Part shown: one piece after another, positions 20,572 through 29,226 of the stretch
How positions within the stretch are numbered: position 1 is the first letter of the stretch
How the letters are laid out: the number at the start of each line of letters is the position of its first letter
Source of the DNA: RPRB01 sp035519675
GTDB taxonomy: Bacteria > Myxococcota > Myxococcia > Myxococcales > Myxococcaceae
Direction of reading: 5' to 3'
Assembly: GCA_035519675.1 (NCBI GenBank)
Contig: DATIWB010000140.1
Coordinates: forward strand, 29,191-93,190
Length of the DNA stretch: 64,000 nucleotides
The notes under the pieces: generated by a model
Seen by the model: the letters and a program-made list of their open reading frames with translations, nothing else
What the model was told of the DNA's origin: nothing
Database searches by the model: none
Made by a program: the position numbers and the translations under genes

Positions 20572-21873
20572 GTGACGCTCGCTTCGATCTTGCTCGCCGC
20601 AACCGCGATCGCCGCTCCGGCGGCCATCGACCCCGGGCTCGGCGCGGCACTGAGCACCGAGCGCCTGGCGCTGCCGGCGCGGTTCGGAGCCATCAGGATC
20701 GTGCCGGAGGAGATGGGTGCCCGCATCACCCTCGTCCCCGAGCAGGACCCGGCGGGCCTGCGACGCCACCTGCTGCAGGCACACGCCGAGCTGTGCCCCA
20801 CCGTGAGTCTGGAGGGGCGCGCCGTGCTCCTCACCTGTCGGGTTCGCACGCTCCAGGCCCGGCTGATCGACGGACCGCAGCGCGCGCTCGAGCTCCGTCA
20901 GATGGCCGGTCTGCCCTGGTCGGGGGAGATCGAGGGGCCTCCGCGGGTCTTCTATCCACCCGAGCAGCTCGGGCTGGGCGCGGCCTGCCCCGGTGACACC
21001 CCGGAGGCCAGGGCAGAGTGCGCCCTGCACCAGGACGCACCCGAGGCCGCGCTCGCCGCACTCCGCTCCGTCACCCACCCCACCAGCGGCTATGTGGGGC
21101 TTCGCCTCGGGGACCTGGCCCTGCAGACCGGCTCCGTCGCCGAGGCCGCCGCGGCCTGGAAGCGCGCGCTGCTCTCCGACCCCTTCGGACGGATGGCCCG
21201 GGCCCGCCTCTGCGAGCTGGACGGCAGCTGCCTGCGAACCGCCCGCGAGCCCTCGGTCTTCGACTCCGGGGGTCTCCCCGAACCGCTGCGCTCGGAGCTG
21301 GAGCTGCGCCACGCCCGGGCGCTGGTCTTCACCGGCCGCATCGCCGAGGCCGCCGCACTGCTCCGGGTCCGGATGGGCATCTGCGCGCTCGGCGTCCGGC
21401 TCTGCCAGGCGATGGTACTGGAGATGCTCCGCTCCCCCGATGCACGGGGCGTGGGCCTCGAGGTCTACTTCGAGCTGCCCGACCGCACCGAGCCGCCGCT
21501 GGGTTCGGCGATGGCCCGCGCCGCTGCCCTCGCCGCCGCCGCCGCCGGCGCGCCGCTCTTCGGCGCGAAGATTCTGGCCGGCACGGTCTCCGCCGCCGGC
21601 CCCGACGAGCTCGAGGCGCACCTCACCCAGGCAGCCGAGCTGTTCCTCGAGGTGGGAGACCGGGCCCGCGCCCGGGTGGTGCTCGAGTACGCACGCTCTC
21701 GCGTCGGGGACAAGCGCTTCCTCTTGCGCCCCTGGAGCTCGCTGTGGCGGAGGGTCGGTGGCGGGCCGCCGGCCCAGCTTGCTCCGCTCCCGGCGCTCAC
21801 CCCCGGTGTGGAGCAGGACCTCGCTTCGGCCGAGGCCGCCCTCCAGAGGGCACGGGGAGTCCCGACGCCATGA
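20572..21873 (+). CDS. secreted helical-repeat (TPR-like) protein between two flagellar regulators
   Basis: The 433-residue product starts with an export-like hydrophobic segment (LASILLAATAIAAPAA). An N-terminal ~100-residue mixed region is followed by Ala/Leu/Arg-rich helical repeats resembling tetratricopeptide units (GYVGLRLGDLALQTGSVAEAAAAWKRAL; HARALVFTGRIAEAAALLR). It contains several cysteines (for example CPGDTPEARAEC and CELDGSC), consistent with a periplasmic disulfide protein. The GTG at 20572 is the only start that gives a clean signal peptide. The stop overlaps the start of the next activator by 4 bases, so the two are coupled. I do not recognise a defined family. A role in sensing assembly or sequestering a regulator is speculation. 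Confidence 0.75.
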   Translation: MTLASILLAATAIAAPAAIDPGLGAALSTERLALPARFGAIRIVPEEMGARITLVPEQDPAGLRRHLLQAHAELCPTVSLEGRAVLLTCRVRTLQARLIDGPQRALELRQMAGLPWSGEIEGPPRVFYPPEQLGLGAACPGDTPEARAECALHQDAPEAALAALRSVTHPTSGYVGLRLGDLALQTGSVAEAAAAWKRALLSDPFGRMARARLCELDGSCLRTAREPSVFDSGGLPEPLRSELELRHARALVFTGRIAEAAALLRVRMGICALGVRLCQAMVLEMLRSPDARGVGLEVYFELPDRTEPPLGSAMARAAALAAAAAGAPLFGAKILAGTVSAAGPDELEAHLTQAAELFLEVGDRARARVVLEYARSRVGDKRFLLRPWSSLWRRVGGGPPAQLAPLPALTPGVEQDLASAEAALQRARGVPTP

Positions 21874-22838
21874 CCGCCCCCTTGCTGGACACGGTCAGCC
21901 CCGCGATGCGCGAGGTGATTGCCGCGGTGGACGACGTGGCCTCGACCACGGTCACCGTCCTGCTGGTCGGCGAGAGCGGCACGGGCAAGGAGGTCCTCGC
22001 CCGGGAGATCCACCGTCGCTCCGATCGCGCCGGCGGGCCCTGGGTGGCGGTCAACTGCGCGGCGCTCCCCGCCGAGCTCCTCGAGTCCGAGCTCTTCGGG
22101 CACGAGCGAGGCGCCTTCACTGGCGCCTCGGAGCGCCGGACCGGGCGCTTCGAGCAGGCCCACGGCGGCACCCTGCTCCTCGACGAGGTCTCCGAGCTGC
22201 CGCTGGCGCTCCAGGCCAAGCTGCTCAGGGTCCTCCAGGAGCGCGAGGTGGACCGCGTGGGCGGCAGCAGGCCGGTGCCGGTCGACGTCCGGGTCATCGC
22301 CTCGACCAACCGCGAGCTCCCGGCGCTGGTGGCCGGCGGAAGCTTCCGGGCGGACCTCTTCTATCGCCTGGACGTCTTTCCGATCCACCTGCCGCCGCTC
22401 CGCCGACGGCCCGAGGATCTCCCCAGGCTGGCGGCTCACCTCGTCGACGCGCTGGCCGCCGAGCTCGGACGACCCGCGGCCGCGCTCTCCCCGGAGGCGA
22501 TGGAGTCGCTCCTGGCCCACCGCTTCCCGGGCAACGTCCGCGAGCTGCGCAACGTGCTCGCCCGCGCCCTGCTGCGCTCCCGCGGCGGGATGCTCGGCCC
22601 GGAGCACCTCCGCCTGTCGCCCGGGCCCACCGCTCCACCCGAGACGCCCTTCACCCAGCTGCCGCTCGAGCTGCCCCGGCTGGAGCAGCTGGCCATCGCC
22701 GAGGCGCTCCGCCGCTGCCGCGGCAACCGCACCCACGCCGCGCGGATGCTGGGCATCGGGCTGCGCACGCTCCGCAACAAGCTCCGCGAGACGCGCTCCG
22801 GCGTGTGCCCGCCCCTGTCCACCGAGGTGCACGCATGA
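21870..22838 (+). CDS. second sigma-54-dependent activator without receiver domain
   Basis: FlrC/FlgR-like activator reduced to AAA+ plus DNA-binding domain (322 residues). Walker A GESGTGK lies at 34-40, GAFTGA at 81-86, and the Walker B region is TLLLDEVSELP. The arginine-finger region FYRLDVFPIHLPPLRRR and a Fis-type helix-turn-helix (CRGNRTHAARMLGIGLRTLRNKL) complete it. It begins within 20 residues of Walker A, so there is no receiver. Its ATG overlaps the stop of the secreted protein gene, and its own stop overlaps flgB by 4 bases. It probably activates the sigma-54 promoters before fliL and flgF. Confidence 0.9.
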   Translation: MTAPLLDTVSPAMREVIAAVDDVASTTVTVLLVGESGTGKEVLAREIHRRSDRAGGPWVAVNCAALPAELLESELFGHERGAFTGASERRTGRFEQAHGGTLLLDEVSELPLALQAKLLRVLQEREVDRVGGSRPVPVDVRVIASTNRELPALVAGGSFRADLFYRLDVFPIHLPPLRRRPEDLPRLAAHLVDALAAELGRPAAALSPEAMESLLAHRFPGNVRELRNVLARALLRSRGGMLGPEHLRLSPGPTAPPETPFTQLPLELPRLEQLAIAEALRRCRGNRTHAARMLGIGLRTLRNKLRETRSGVCPPLSTEVHA

Positions 22839-23209
22839 AGCTCTTCGACGCCACGCTCTCCACGCTGGAGAAGGCCCTCGACGTCCGGCTGGTCCGCCAG
22901 AACGTCCTCGCCTCCAACCTGGCCAACGCCAACACCCCGGGCTTCCAGCCGCAGGACGTGGACTTCGCCCGGAGCCTCGAGGCGGTCCAGGCGCAGTCCA
23001 CCGCCGGCGAGGGCGCGCTGCCCGCCGAGCAGGCGGTGGTCACGACGCCGATGCCCGGCGCCTCCCCTGGACTCGACGGCAACGGCGTGGACGCCGACCG
23101 GACCATGGTCGCGCTCGCCCAGAACGCCCTCCAGTACGGCGCCGCGGCCCGGGCCGCGGGAAAGAAGCTCGCCATCCTCCGCTACGTGGTCACCGACGGG
23201 AACGGCTGA
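22835..23209 (+). CDS. flgB: flagellar proximal rod protein FlgB
   Basis: Structural subunit of the proximal rod, exported by the flagellar type III apparatus. The N-terminal rod signature is VRQNVLASNLANANTPGFQ (residues ~19-37), followed by DVDFARSLE, and a C-terminal helix (ALAQNALQYGAAARAAGKKLAILRYVV). The 124-residue length is normal. The ATG overlaps the stop of the sigma-54 activator gene by 4 bases, fixing the start and showing co-translation. First structural gene of the rod/basal-body group. Confidence 0.95.
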   Translation: MKLFDATLSTLEKALDVRLVRQNVLASNLANANTPGFQPQDVDFARSLEAVQAQSTAGEGALPAEQAVVTTPMPGASPGLDGNGVDADRTMVALAQNALQYGAAARAAGKKLAILRYVVTDGNG

Positions 23210-23223
23210 ACCGGAGACATCCC

Positions 23224-23652
23224 ATGGACTTCTTCACTGCACTCGACATCAGCGCCTCCGGGCTCTCGGCGGAACGGACCCGGGTCAACGCCGCCACCTC
23301 CAACCTGGCCAACGCCGAGTCCACCCGCGGACCCGACGGGGGGCCCTACCGGCGGATCGACCCGGTGCTGCAGACCGCGCCCTTCGAGGCCACGCTCGCC
23401 GGAGCCGCCGGTGCGCCGGCGCCGGCAGGGGTCGAGGTCTCGCAGCTGGTGGCCGACCCCACGCCGGGGCGACGGGTCTACAGCCCTGGCCACCCTGACG
23501 CGGACGCCGAGGGCTTCGTCACCCTGCCCAACGTCGACCCCATCCACGAGGTGGTGAACCTCATGTCGGCCTCCAAGGCCTACGAGGCCAACGCCACCGC
23601 GGTGGAGACCCTCAAGACCATGAGCCAGCGCGCGCTGGACATCGCCCGGTGA
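23224..23652 (+). CDS. flgC: flagellar proximal rod protein FlgC
   Basis: Proximal rod subunit partnering FlgB. It has the N-terminal SASGLSAERTRVNAATSNLANAEST region, the family motif YSPGHPDADAEGFVTLPNV, and the C-terminal rod/hook helix VNLMSASKAYEANATAVETLKTM. ATG at 23224 is preceded by GGAGA. The 142-residue length is standard. It overlaps the fliE GTG by 4 bases. Confidence 0.96.
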   Translation: MDFFTALDISASGLSAERTRVNAATSNLANAESTRGPDGGPYRRIDPVLQTAPFEATLAGAAGAPAPAGVEVSQLVADPTPGRRVYSPGHPDADAEGFVTLPNVDPIHEVVNLMSASKAYEANATAVETLKTMSQRALDIAR

Positions 23653-23963
23653 GCGCCATGAATCGCATCGACGCAGCTGCCTCCGACCTCCTCTCGATCC
23701 CCGTCCGGCGCCCCGGCGTGCCGTCGCCCACGGCGGCAACCCCCTCGGCGAGCTTCGGCGAGACGCTGGGCCGCGCCCTGGGCGAGGTGGAGAAGCTGCA
23801 GCAGAGCGCCGACCGGGAGTCGACCCGGGTCGCGGAGGGTGGAGGCAACCTCCACGAGACCGCGCTGGCCCTGGAGAAGGCAGACGTGGCCATGCGCCTG
23901 GCGGTGAAGGTGAGAAACCGCGTGGTCGAGGCCTATCAGGAAGTGATGCGGATGAGCGTGTAG
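23649..23963 (+). CDS. fliE: flagellar hook-basal body protein FliE
   Basis: Adaptor joining the MS ring to the proximal rod, and the first substrate exported. It shows the FliE pattern SFGETLGRALGEVEKLQQSAD and a C-terminal helix GGNLHETALALEKADVAMRLAVKVRNRVVEAYQEVMRM. Start taken at the GTG overlapping the flgC stop; an in-frame ATG at 23658 is possible. It lies 4 bases before fliF. Confidence 0.95.
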   Translation: MSAMNRIDAAASDLLSIPVRRPGVPSPTAATPSASFGETLGRALGEVEKLQQSADRESTRVAEGGGNLHETALALEKADVAMRLAVKVRNRVVEAYQEVMRMSV

Positions 23964-23967
23964 CGCC

Positions 23968-25548
23968 ATGGACCCTCTCCTTCGACAGCTCCGGGAGCTG
24001 CCTTCGCGTCTGGCCGCGCTCAGCGCCGGCAAGAAGCTCGGCCTCGCCGTGGCGGTGTGCGGCGCGTTGCTCCTGGGAGTGATGGTGCCGGTGCTCACCG
24101 GCGCGGCCGACGGCTGGCAGTACGTCTTCACCAACCTCACGCCCGAGGACAGCGCCGAGGCGGCCTCGCACCTCAAGGCGGCCGGCATCCCCTTCCGGCC
24201 CGAGGCGCAGGGGGCGGCGCTGGCCGTCCCCGCCTCCAAGGTGTACGACGCGCGGCTCCTCCTCGCCTCGGCGGGCATCCCCCGCGGCGGTGGGGTGGGC
24301 TTCGAGCTCTTCGACCGCGGCGACCTGGGCGTCTCCGAGTTCACCCAGAAGGTGAACCTCCGGCGGGCCATCGAGGGCGAGCTGGCCCGCACCATCGGAC
24401 GGCTGGCCTCGGTGCGCACTGCCCGGGTCCACGTGACCCTCGCGGAGAAGGGCCTCTACCGGGACGACGACCGGAAGGCGTCGGCCGCGGTGGTGGTCTC
24501 CCTGCAGCCCGGGCGCACCCTCGACGAGCGCGAGCTGGCCGGCATCCGGCACCTGGTCGCCTCTGCGGTTCCGGGCCTGGCGCCGGACTCGGTCACCGTG
24601 GTCGACGGTCGGGGCACCGTGCTCGCGGTGACCGACGGGCCTGCAGAGGCGGCGACCTCCTACCAGCGGACGCTGGAGCGGGACCTCGAGAAGCGCATCG
24701 TGGACATGCTCGAGCCGGTGGTGGGCGCGGGCGCCGTCGTCGCCCGGGTGAGCGCCACCGTGGACGCGAGCGAGGTGACCAGCACCGCCGACGTCGTCGA
24801 CCCCGACGCCTCCGCCCTCCGGAGCGAGCGCAGCCTCACCCAGACCCAGGCCTCCAGCGCCCCGGGCGTCGGTGGGGTGGCCGGCGCAGCGGCGAACCAG
24901 CCCCTGTCGCCCACCGGCGCGCAGGCGTCCGCCGGCAACCAAAGCTCGGCCAACGTGAACGACCAGGTGCGCAACTACGACGTGAGCAAGACCACCACCG
25001 TCACCGTGCAACGCACCCCGCGCCTGCGCCGCCTCTCCGCCGCCGTTCTGCTCGACGGGGTCGACGGCAAGCCCCGCGCCGGTGCGGAGGTGACCCGGCT
25101 CGGCGAGCTGGCCCGCCGGGCCATCGGCTTCGACCTCGTGCGGGGTGACCAGCTCGACATCTCCAGCTCCCCGTTCAGCCACTCGGAGGAGCCGGCTGCT
25201 CCGGCGAGGCCCGGCTCCACCCGGCCGCCGCTCAGCTGGATCGCCGCCGGCGCCGGTGGGCTCCTGCTCCTGCTGGCGATCATCGCCTTGCTGCTCCTCC
25301 GCCGCCGGCCGACCGCGCTCCAGGCGCAGCCAGTGCTCCGGCCGGGGGCCCGGGTCTCCGAGCTGGAGGCCGGGCCCGCGCCTCTCCCCGCCTCTCTCAA
25401 CCGGCCGACGGCGCTGCCGGATCCGGACGCCGCCCTTCGCGACCGGGCCCGCGACCTGGCGGGGCGAGACCCGTCGCGCGCTGCCCACCTGGTCCGGGCC
25501 TGGCTCTCCGCCGATGCCGACGCGAGCCCCGAGGTGAACCGTGGCTGA
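23968..25548 (+). CDS. fliF: flagellar MS-ring protein FliF
   Basis: Builds the inner-membrane MS ring that carries the rotor and export gate. The two flanking membrane segments lie at about 18-42 (AVAVCGALLLGVMVPVLTG) and 424-446 (WIAAGAGGLLLLLAIIALLLL). Between them sit the ring-building modules (LKAAGIPFRP; RTARVHVTLAEKGLY; RNYDVSKTTTVTVQ). The C-terminal cytoplasmic tail (VNRG end) is the FliG-binding part and overlaps the fliG start by 8 bases. Length (526) is slightly below the enterobacterial protein. Confidence 0.96.
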   Translation: MDPLLRQLRELPSRLAALSAGKKLGLAVAVCGALLLGVMVPVLTGAADGWQYVFTNLTPEDSAEAASHLKAAGIPFRPEAQGAALAVPASKVYDARLLLASAGIPRGGGVGFELFDRGDLGVSEFTQKVNLRRAIEGELARTIGRLASVRTARVHVTLAEKGLYRDDDRKASAAVVVSLQPGRTLDERELAGIRHLVASAVPGLAPDSVTVVDGRGTVLAVTDGPAEAATSYQRTLERDLEKRIVDMLEPVVGAGAVVARVSATVDASEVTSTADVVDPDASALRSERSLTQTQASSAPGVGGVAGAAANQPLSPTGAQASAGNQSSANVNDQVRNYDVSKTTTVTVQRTPRLRRLSAAVLLDGVDGKPRAGAEVTRLGELARRAIGFDLVRGDQLDISSSPFSHSEEPAAPARPGSTRPPLSWIAAGAGGLLLLLAIIALLLLRRRPTALQAQPVLRPGARVSELEAGPAPLPASLNRPTALPDPDAALRDRARDLAGRDPSRAAHLVRAWLSADADASPEVNRG

Positions 25549-26575
25549 GACTGCTCCGGCGCGGAAGAACCCCGAGGTCCCGACGGGTCCGGGGGCCCGC
25601 CGGGCCGCGGCGCTGCTGCTGGGGCTCGGACCCGAGGCGGCCTCGCAGATCTTCAAGCTCCTCGGCGAGCACGAGGTGCGCAGCCTGGCCGCGGGGGCCA
25701 AGGCGCTCCGGCGGGAGGGCGGCAACACCGTGCCCGAGGCGCTGCGGGACTTCGTCCGCCTGGTGGAGACCGTGGGCGGCGAGACGCTCGCCGGCGACGA
25801 GCTGCTCCGCGACTTCGCCTCGCGGGCGCTCGGGCCCGACGTGGTGCGAAGGACCTTCGACGGCATCGTGCCGCCTCCGCAGCCGGATGAGATCCTCGGG
25901 TCCGTCTCTCAGGCCGATCCCGAGGCGCTGGCAATGGTGCTCGGACGCGAGCAGCCCCAGACGGTGGCTCTGGTGCTGAGCACCCTCGACCCCGAGCGGG
26001 CGGTGGCGGTGATGGACAAGCTGCCGCCGCGGCTGCGCCCCGAGGTGGTGCGCCGGATGGCCACCCTCGAGTCCGTCTCCCCGGAGGTGCTCCGCGAGGT
26101 GGGTCACGCCCTCGGCGCCGAGCTGCGCAGTGTTGCAGCCGGCGGCATGCGCCGGGTCGACGGACGGAGCGCCGCGCTGGAGATCCTCCGCCGCGCTCCC
26201 ACTCCGGAGCAGGCGGAGGTGGTGGCGCAGATCGAGAAGGAGGACCCGGCGCTGGCCACCGAGCTGAAGACCAAGCTCTTCACCTTCGACGACCTGGCGA
26301 ACCTCATCGACCGCGACGTCCAGGCCCTGCTCAAGGAGGTGGACATGGCGCGGCTGACCCTGGCCCTCAAGGGCGCGCCCGCGACGGTCAAGGACAAGTT
26401 CCTCAAGAACATGTCCAGCCGGGCGGCGCAGATGCTGGCCGACGACCTGGCCGCGCTCGGGCCGGTGCGCCTCGCGCAGGTGGAGGCGGCGCAGGCGGAG
26501 ATCGCCCGCATCGCCCAGACGCTCGGCGAGCAGCAGCGCATCACGCTTGTTCGCCCCACCGATCGGATGCTCTAG
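25541..26575 (+). CDS. fliG: flagellar motor switch protein FliG
   Basis: Rotor protein that transmits stator torque and switching. The N-terminal domain binds FliF (KLLGEHEVRSLAAGAKAL). The middle domain has the EHPQ-like segment GREQPQTVALVLSTLDP, and the C-terminal torque helix region is FTFDDLANLIDRDVQALLKEVD, followed by KFLKNMSSRAAQMLADDL. The 344-residue length is typical. GTG start lies inside the fliF end. It acts with FliM and FliN, encoded about 8 kb downstream. Confidence 0.97.
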   Translation: MAETAPARKNPEVPTGPGARRAAALLLGLGPEAASQIFKLLGEHEVRSLAAGAKALRREGGNTVPEALRDFVRLVETVGGETLAGDELLRDFASRALGPDVVRRTFDGIVPPPQPDEILGSVSQADPEALAMVLGREQPQTVALVLSTLDPERAVAVMDKLPPRLRPEVVRRMATLESVSPEVLREVGHALGAELRSVAAGGMRRVDGRSAALEILRRAPTPEQAEVVAQIEKEDPALATELKTKLFTFDDLANLIDRDVQALLKEVDMARLTLALKGAPATVKDKFLKNMSSRAAQMLADDLAALGPVRLAQVEAAQAEIARIAQTLGEQQRITLVRPTDRML

Positions 26576-26577
26576 CG

Positions 26578-27222
26578 ATGCGCGCCTCCCAGCCACGCCG
26601 CCCGCGGTTCCTCGACGTGCTCCCGGCGCAGCGAAGCGTCCAGCCGGTCTCCTTCCCCCGCCCCGGAGGCGAGGCTGGCCCGTCGCTGCGCCGGCTGGTC
26701 GCCGCCACCCCGGACGCGCAGATCCAGCCGGCGACGCACGACGGACCGCCTCCGCCGCTCGATCCTCCGGCTCCGGTGGGCCTGCCCCCCGAGGCCCTGG
26801 AGCGGCTGGCCGCGGCCGTCGATCTCCTGAAGTCCCAGGCCGAGCGCCTGGCGGAGCGGGCCCGTTCCGATGCGCTGGAGATCGGCTTCCAGGTCGCCCG
26901 GCGCATCCTCGAGACCGAGCTCCGCTCCAGCCCGGACGCCCTCTTCGCCCTGGTCCGCTCCGCGCTCCGCAAGGCGGGCGAGTCGCGACGGGTGACGGTC
27001 CGCCTCCGTCCGGAGGACGTGGCCCAGCTGGAGAGCGCCGCCGGGAAGCAGACCCTGGCCGAGTTCTCCACCGCTCAGATCGAGCTCAAGGCCGACTCGG
27101 CGCTCGGGCCCGGCGACGTGGTGGTGGATACCGACTTCGGTCGCATCGACGGCCGGGTGGGCAGCCGGATGGACGAGCTGCGCCGGGCAATCGAGGGCTC
27201 GGCGCTGGAGGACGTCGGGTGA
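26578..27222 (+). CDS. fliH: flagellar export ATPase regulator FliH
   Basis: Peripheral stator-like regulator of the FliI ATPase. After a Pro-rich N-terminal ~75 residues comes a helical domain (DLLKSQAERLAERARSDALEIGFQVARRILETEL). The FliH/HrpE C-terminal domain follows (RVTVRLRPEDVAQLESA; GDVVVDTDFGRIDGRVGSRMDELRRAIEG). Length (214) and position between fliG and fliI fit. Its stop overlaps the fliI GTG. Sequence identity in this family is low, so position carries part of the weight. Confidence 0.88.
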   Translation: MRASQPRRPRFLDVLPAQRSVQPVSFPRPGGEAGPSLRRLVAATPDAQIQPATHDGPPPPLDPPAPVGLPPEALERLAAAVDLLKSQAERLAERARSDALEIGFQVARRILETELRSSPDALFALVRSALRKAGESRRVTVRLRPEDVAQLESAAGKQTLAEFSTAQIELKADSALGPGDVVVDTDFGRIDGRVGSRMDELRRAIEGSALEDVG

Positions 27223-28550
27223 AGCTCTGCAACCTCGAGGCGATCCAGCGGGTGCTGGACGAGGCCGAGCCGCTCCCGGTCACCGGCACGGTGACCCGGG
27301 CCAACGGCCTGCTGGTCGAGGCGATGCTGCCCCAGGTCTCGGTGGGGAGCTGCGTGGAGATCCGCGCCCGCGACGGCGTGGTGGCCGCCGAGGTGGTGGG
27401 CTTCGATCGTGGTGTGGCCCAGCTGATGACCCTGGGCAAGCTGGACGGCATCGGCGAGGGCGCGGCGGTGGTTCCCCGGGCCTCGGCGGCGCAGATCCCG
27501 GTGGGCGAAGGGCTCCTCGGCCGAGTGGTGGACGCGCACATGCGCCCGCTCGACGGGGGCCCCTCGCCGCTGCTCCGGACGCGGATGCCGGTGAACGCCC
27601 CGCCTCCGCAGGCCATGACCCGGCGGCGCATCGCCCATCCGCTGGAGCTCGGCATCCGGGTGCTCGACACCTGCCTCACCGTGGGCGAGGGCCAGCGGGT
27701 GGGCATCATGGCCGGTCCGGGGGTGGGGAAGAGCGCGCTGCTGGGCATGCTCGCCCGCGACTCCCGCGCCGACGTGGTGGTGGTGGGGCTCATCGGCGAG
27801 CGAGGTCGCGAGGTCCGCGAGTTCATCGAGCGCGACCTGGGCGAGGGCCTCGCCCGCTCGGTGGTGGTCACCGCCACCAGCGACGAGCCGCCGGTGGTGC
27901 GCATCCGCGCGGCGCTGGCCGCCAGCGCGGTCGCCGAGTACTTCCGGGCGCAAGGGCAGCGGGTGCTGCTCCTGATGGACTCGCTCTCCCGGGTGGCCAT
28001 GGCCCAGCGGGAGATCGGCCTCTCCGTCGGCGAGCCGCCCACGTCCAAGGGATACCCCCCGAGCGTCTTCGGCCTGCTGCCGCGGCTGCTGGAGCGCGCG
28101 GGCAACGACGCCGGCTCGGGCAGCATCACCGGCTTCTACACCGTGCTCGCCGAGGGGGATGACCAGGCCGATCCGGTCGTCGACGCCTCGCGCGCGGTGC
28201 TCGACGGCCACATCGTCCTCAGCCGCCGGCTGGCCGAGTCGGGCCACTTCCCGGCGGTGGACGTCCTGGCGAGCGTGAGCCGGGTGATGCCGGACGTGGT
28301 GACCCCTTCCCACGCCGCGCTGGCGCGGCGGGTGCGCGAGGTGCTCTCGGCCTACCGGGACTCGGCGGACCTCATCGAGCTCGGAGCGTACGTCGCCGGG
28401 TCGAACCCCCGCGTGGACCGCGCCCTGGCCTGCCGCGACCCGCTGAACGCCTTCCTCCGGCAGGGGGTCCAGGAGTCCACCTCCCTGAGCGAGGCGCTCG
28501 CCACGCTGGAGCGGGTGCTGCTTCCCACTCGAGGAGATGGCCGTGCTTGA
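27219..28550 (+). CDS. fliI: flagellum-specific export ATPase FliI
   Basis: Hexameric ATPase that helps feed substrates to the flagellar type III export gate. Walker A is GPGVGKS (166-172), Walker B the segment LLLMDSLSRVAMAQRE, with the family motif GEPPTSKGYPPSVF and the catalytic-site region GFYTVLAEGDDQADPV. GTG at 27219 overlaps the fliH stop; the much longer open frame upstream is not used. 443 residues is normal. The MotE-like gene begins 14 bases before its end. Confidence 0.97.
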   Translation: MKLCNLEAIQRVLDEAEPLPVTGTVTRANGLLVEAMLPQVSVGSCVEIRARDGVVAAEVVGFDRGVAQLMTLGKLDGIGEGAAVVPRASAAQIPVGEGLLGRVVDAHMRPLDGGPSPLLRTRMPVNAPPPQAMTRRRIAHPLELGIRVLDTCLTVGEGQRVGIMAGPGVGKSALLGMLARDSRADVVVVGLIGERGREVREFIERDLGEGLARSVVVTATSDEPPVVRIRAALAASAVAEYFRAQGQRVLLLMDSLSRVAMAQREIGLSVGEPPTSKGYPPSVFGLLPRLLERAGNDAGSGSITGFYTVLAEGDDQADPVVDASRAVLDGHIVLSRRLAESGHFPAVDVLASVSRVMPDVVTPSHAALARRVREVLSAYRDSADLIELGAYVAGSNPRVDRALACRDPLNAFLRQGVQESTSLSEALATLERVLLPTRGDGRA

Positions 28551-29226
28551 GCTCGCTGCCGCCCTCCTGCTGTCGCTGGGCGCGACCCCGGAGCCTCCGG
28601 TGGCGCCCAAGCCCCCGGCCATCCCAAAGATCGACCTCCCGGTGCCCGAGCGGAAGCCCCCGGCTGCCGAGGCCGACTCCCGACCGGGGGCGGCGGCCAC
28701 GGGCCCGGGCGCCACCGACGCGGGCGTCGCGACCGCCCCCATCCCCGAGGTGGTCGCCCCCCCGCTCTCGGCGGCGATGCTCTGCGAGGAGCTGCGCAAG
28801 AGCGGCCGGGACCAGCGCGCCGCCCGCGAGAAGCTGGACGGCGAGCGGGCCGAGCTGGCGAAGGAGCGAACACGGCTCGAGCAACTGGTGGCGCAGATCG
28901 AGAAGGCCCGGGCCGCGCTCCGGACGGAGACCTCCGAGCTGGAGCAACTGGCCAAGGGCGTCCACAGGACTCCCCCCTGGCAGGAGCCGCCCCCGTCCGC
29001 CGAGCCCGGCAAGGGTCCGGTGGAGACCACCGCCAGGGCCATCCGGGCGATGAAGCCCGATCAGGCCGCGGTGCTGGTCTCCCGTCTGGATCCGCGGCTG
29101 GCCGCGGCGGTGCTTCGCCGCATGCGTCCGGCGGACGCAGGCGCGGTCATCGAGCGCCTCCGCCCCGAGCTCGCCTCGGCGCTGGTGACCACCATGGCCT
29201 CGGCCCCTGCGGAGGAGAAGCGATGA
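28537..29226 (+). CDS. MotE-like flagellar protein (coiled coil plus MgtE-N-like domain)
   Basis: A 229-residue secreted or membrane-anchored protein. It has a short N-terminal hydrophobic segment (LELAAALLLSLG), a Pro/Ala-rich linker (about 20-78), a charged coiled coil (about 82-141, REKLDGERAELAKERTRLEQLV) and a C-terminal ~55 residues resembling the MgtE N-domain repeats (MKPDQAAVLVSRLDPRLAAAVLRRM). This layout matches MotE, a periplasmic chaperone-like protein needed for stator function in some alphaproteobacteria. It occupies the slot where fliJ usually follows fliI, but a FliJ-like gene exists elsewhere in the locus. It overlaps fliI by 14 bases and the next gene by 4. Confidence 0.72.
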   Translation: MAVLELAAALLLSLGATPEPPVAPKPPAIPKIDLPVPERKPPAAEADSRPGAAATGPGATDAGVATAPIPEVVAPPLSAAMLCEELRKSGRDQRAAREKLDGERAELAKERTRLEQLVAQIEKARAALRTETSELEQLAKGVHRTPPWQEPPPSAEPGKGPVETTARAIRAMKPDQAAVLVSRLDPRLAAAVLRRMRPADAGAVIERLRPELASALVTTMASAPAEEKR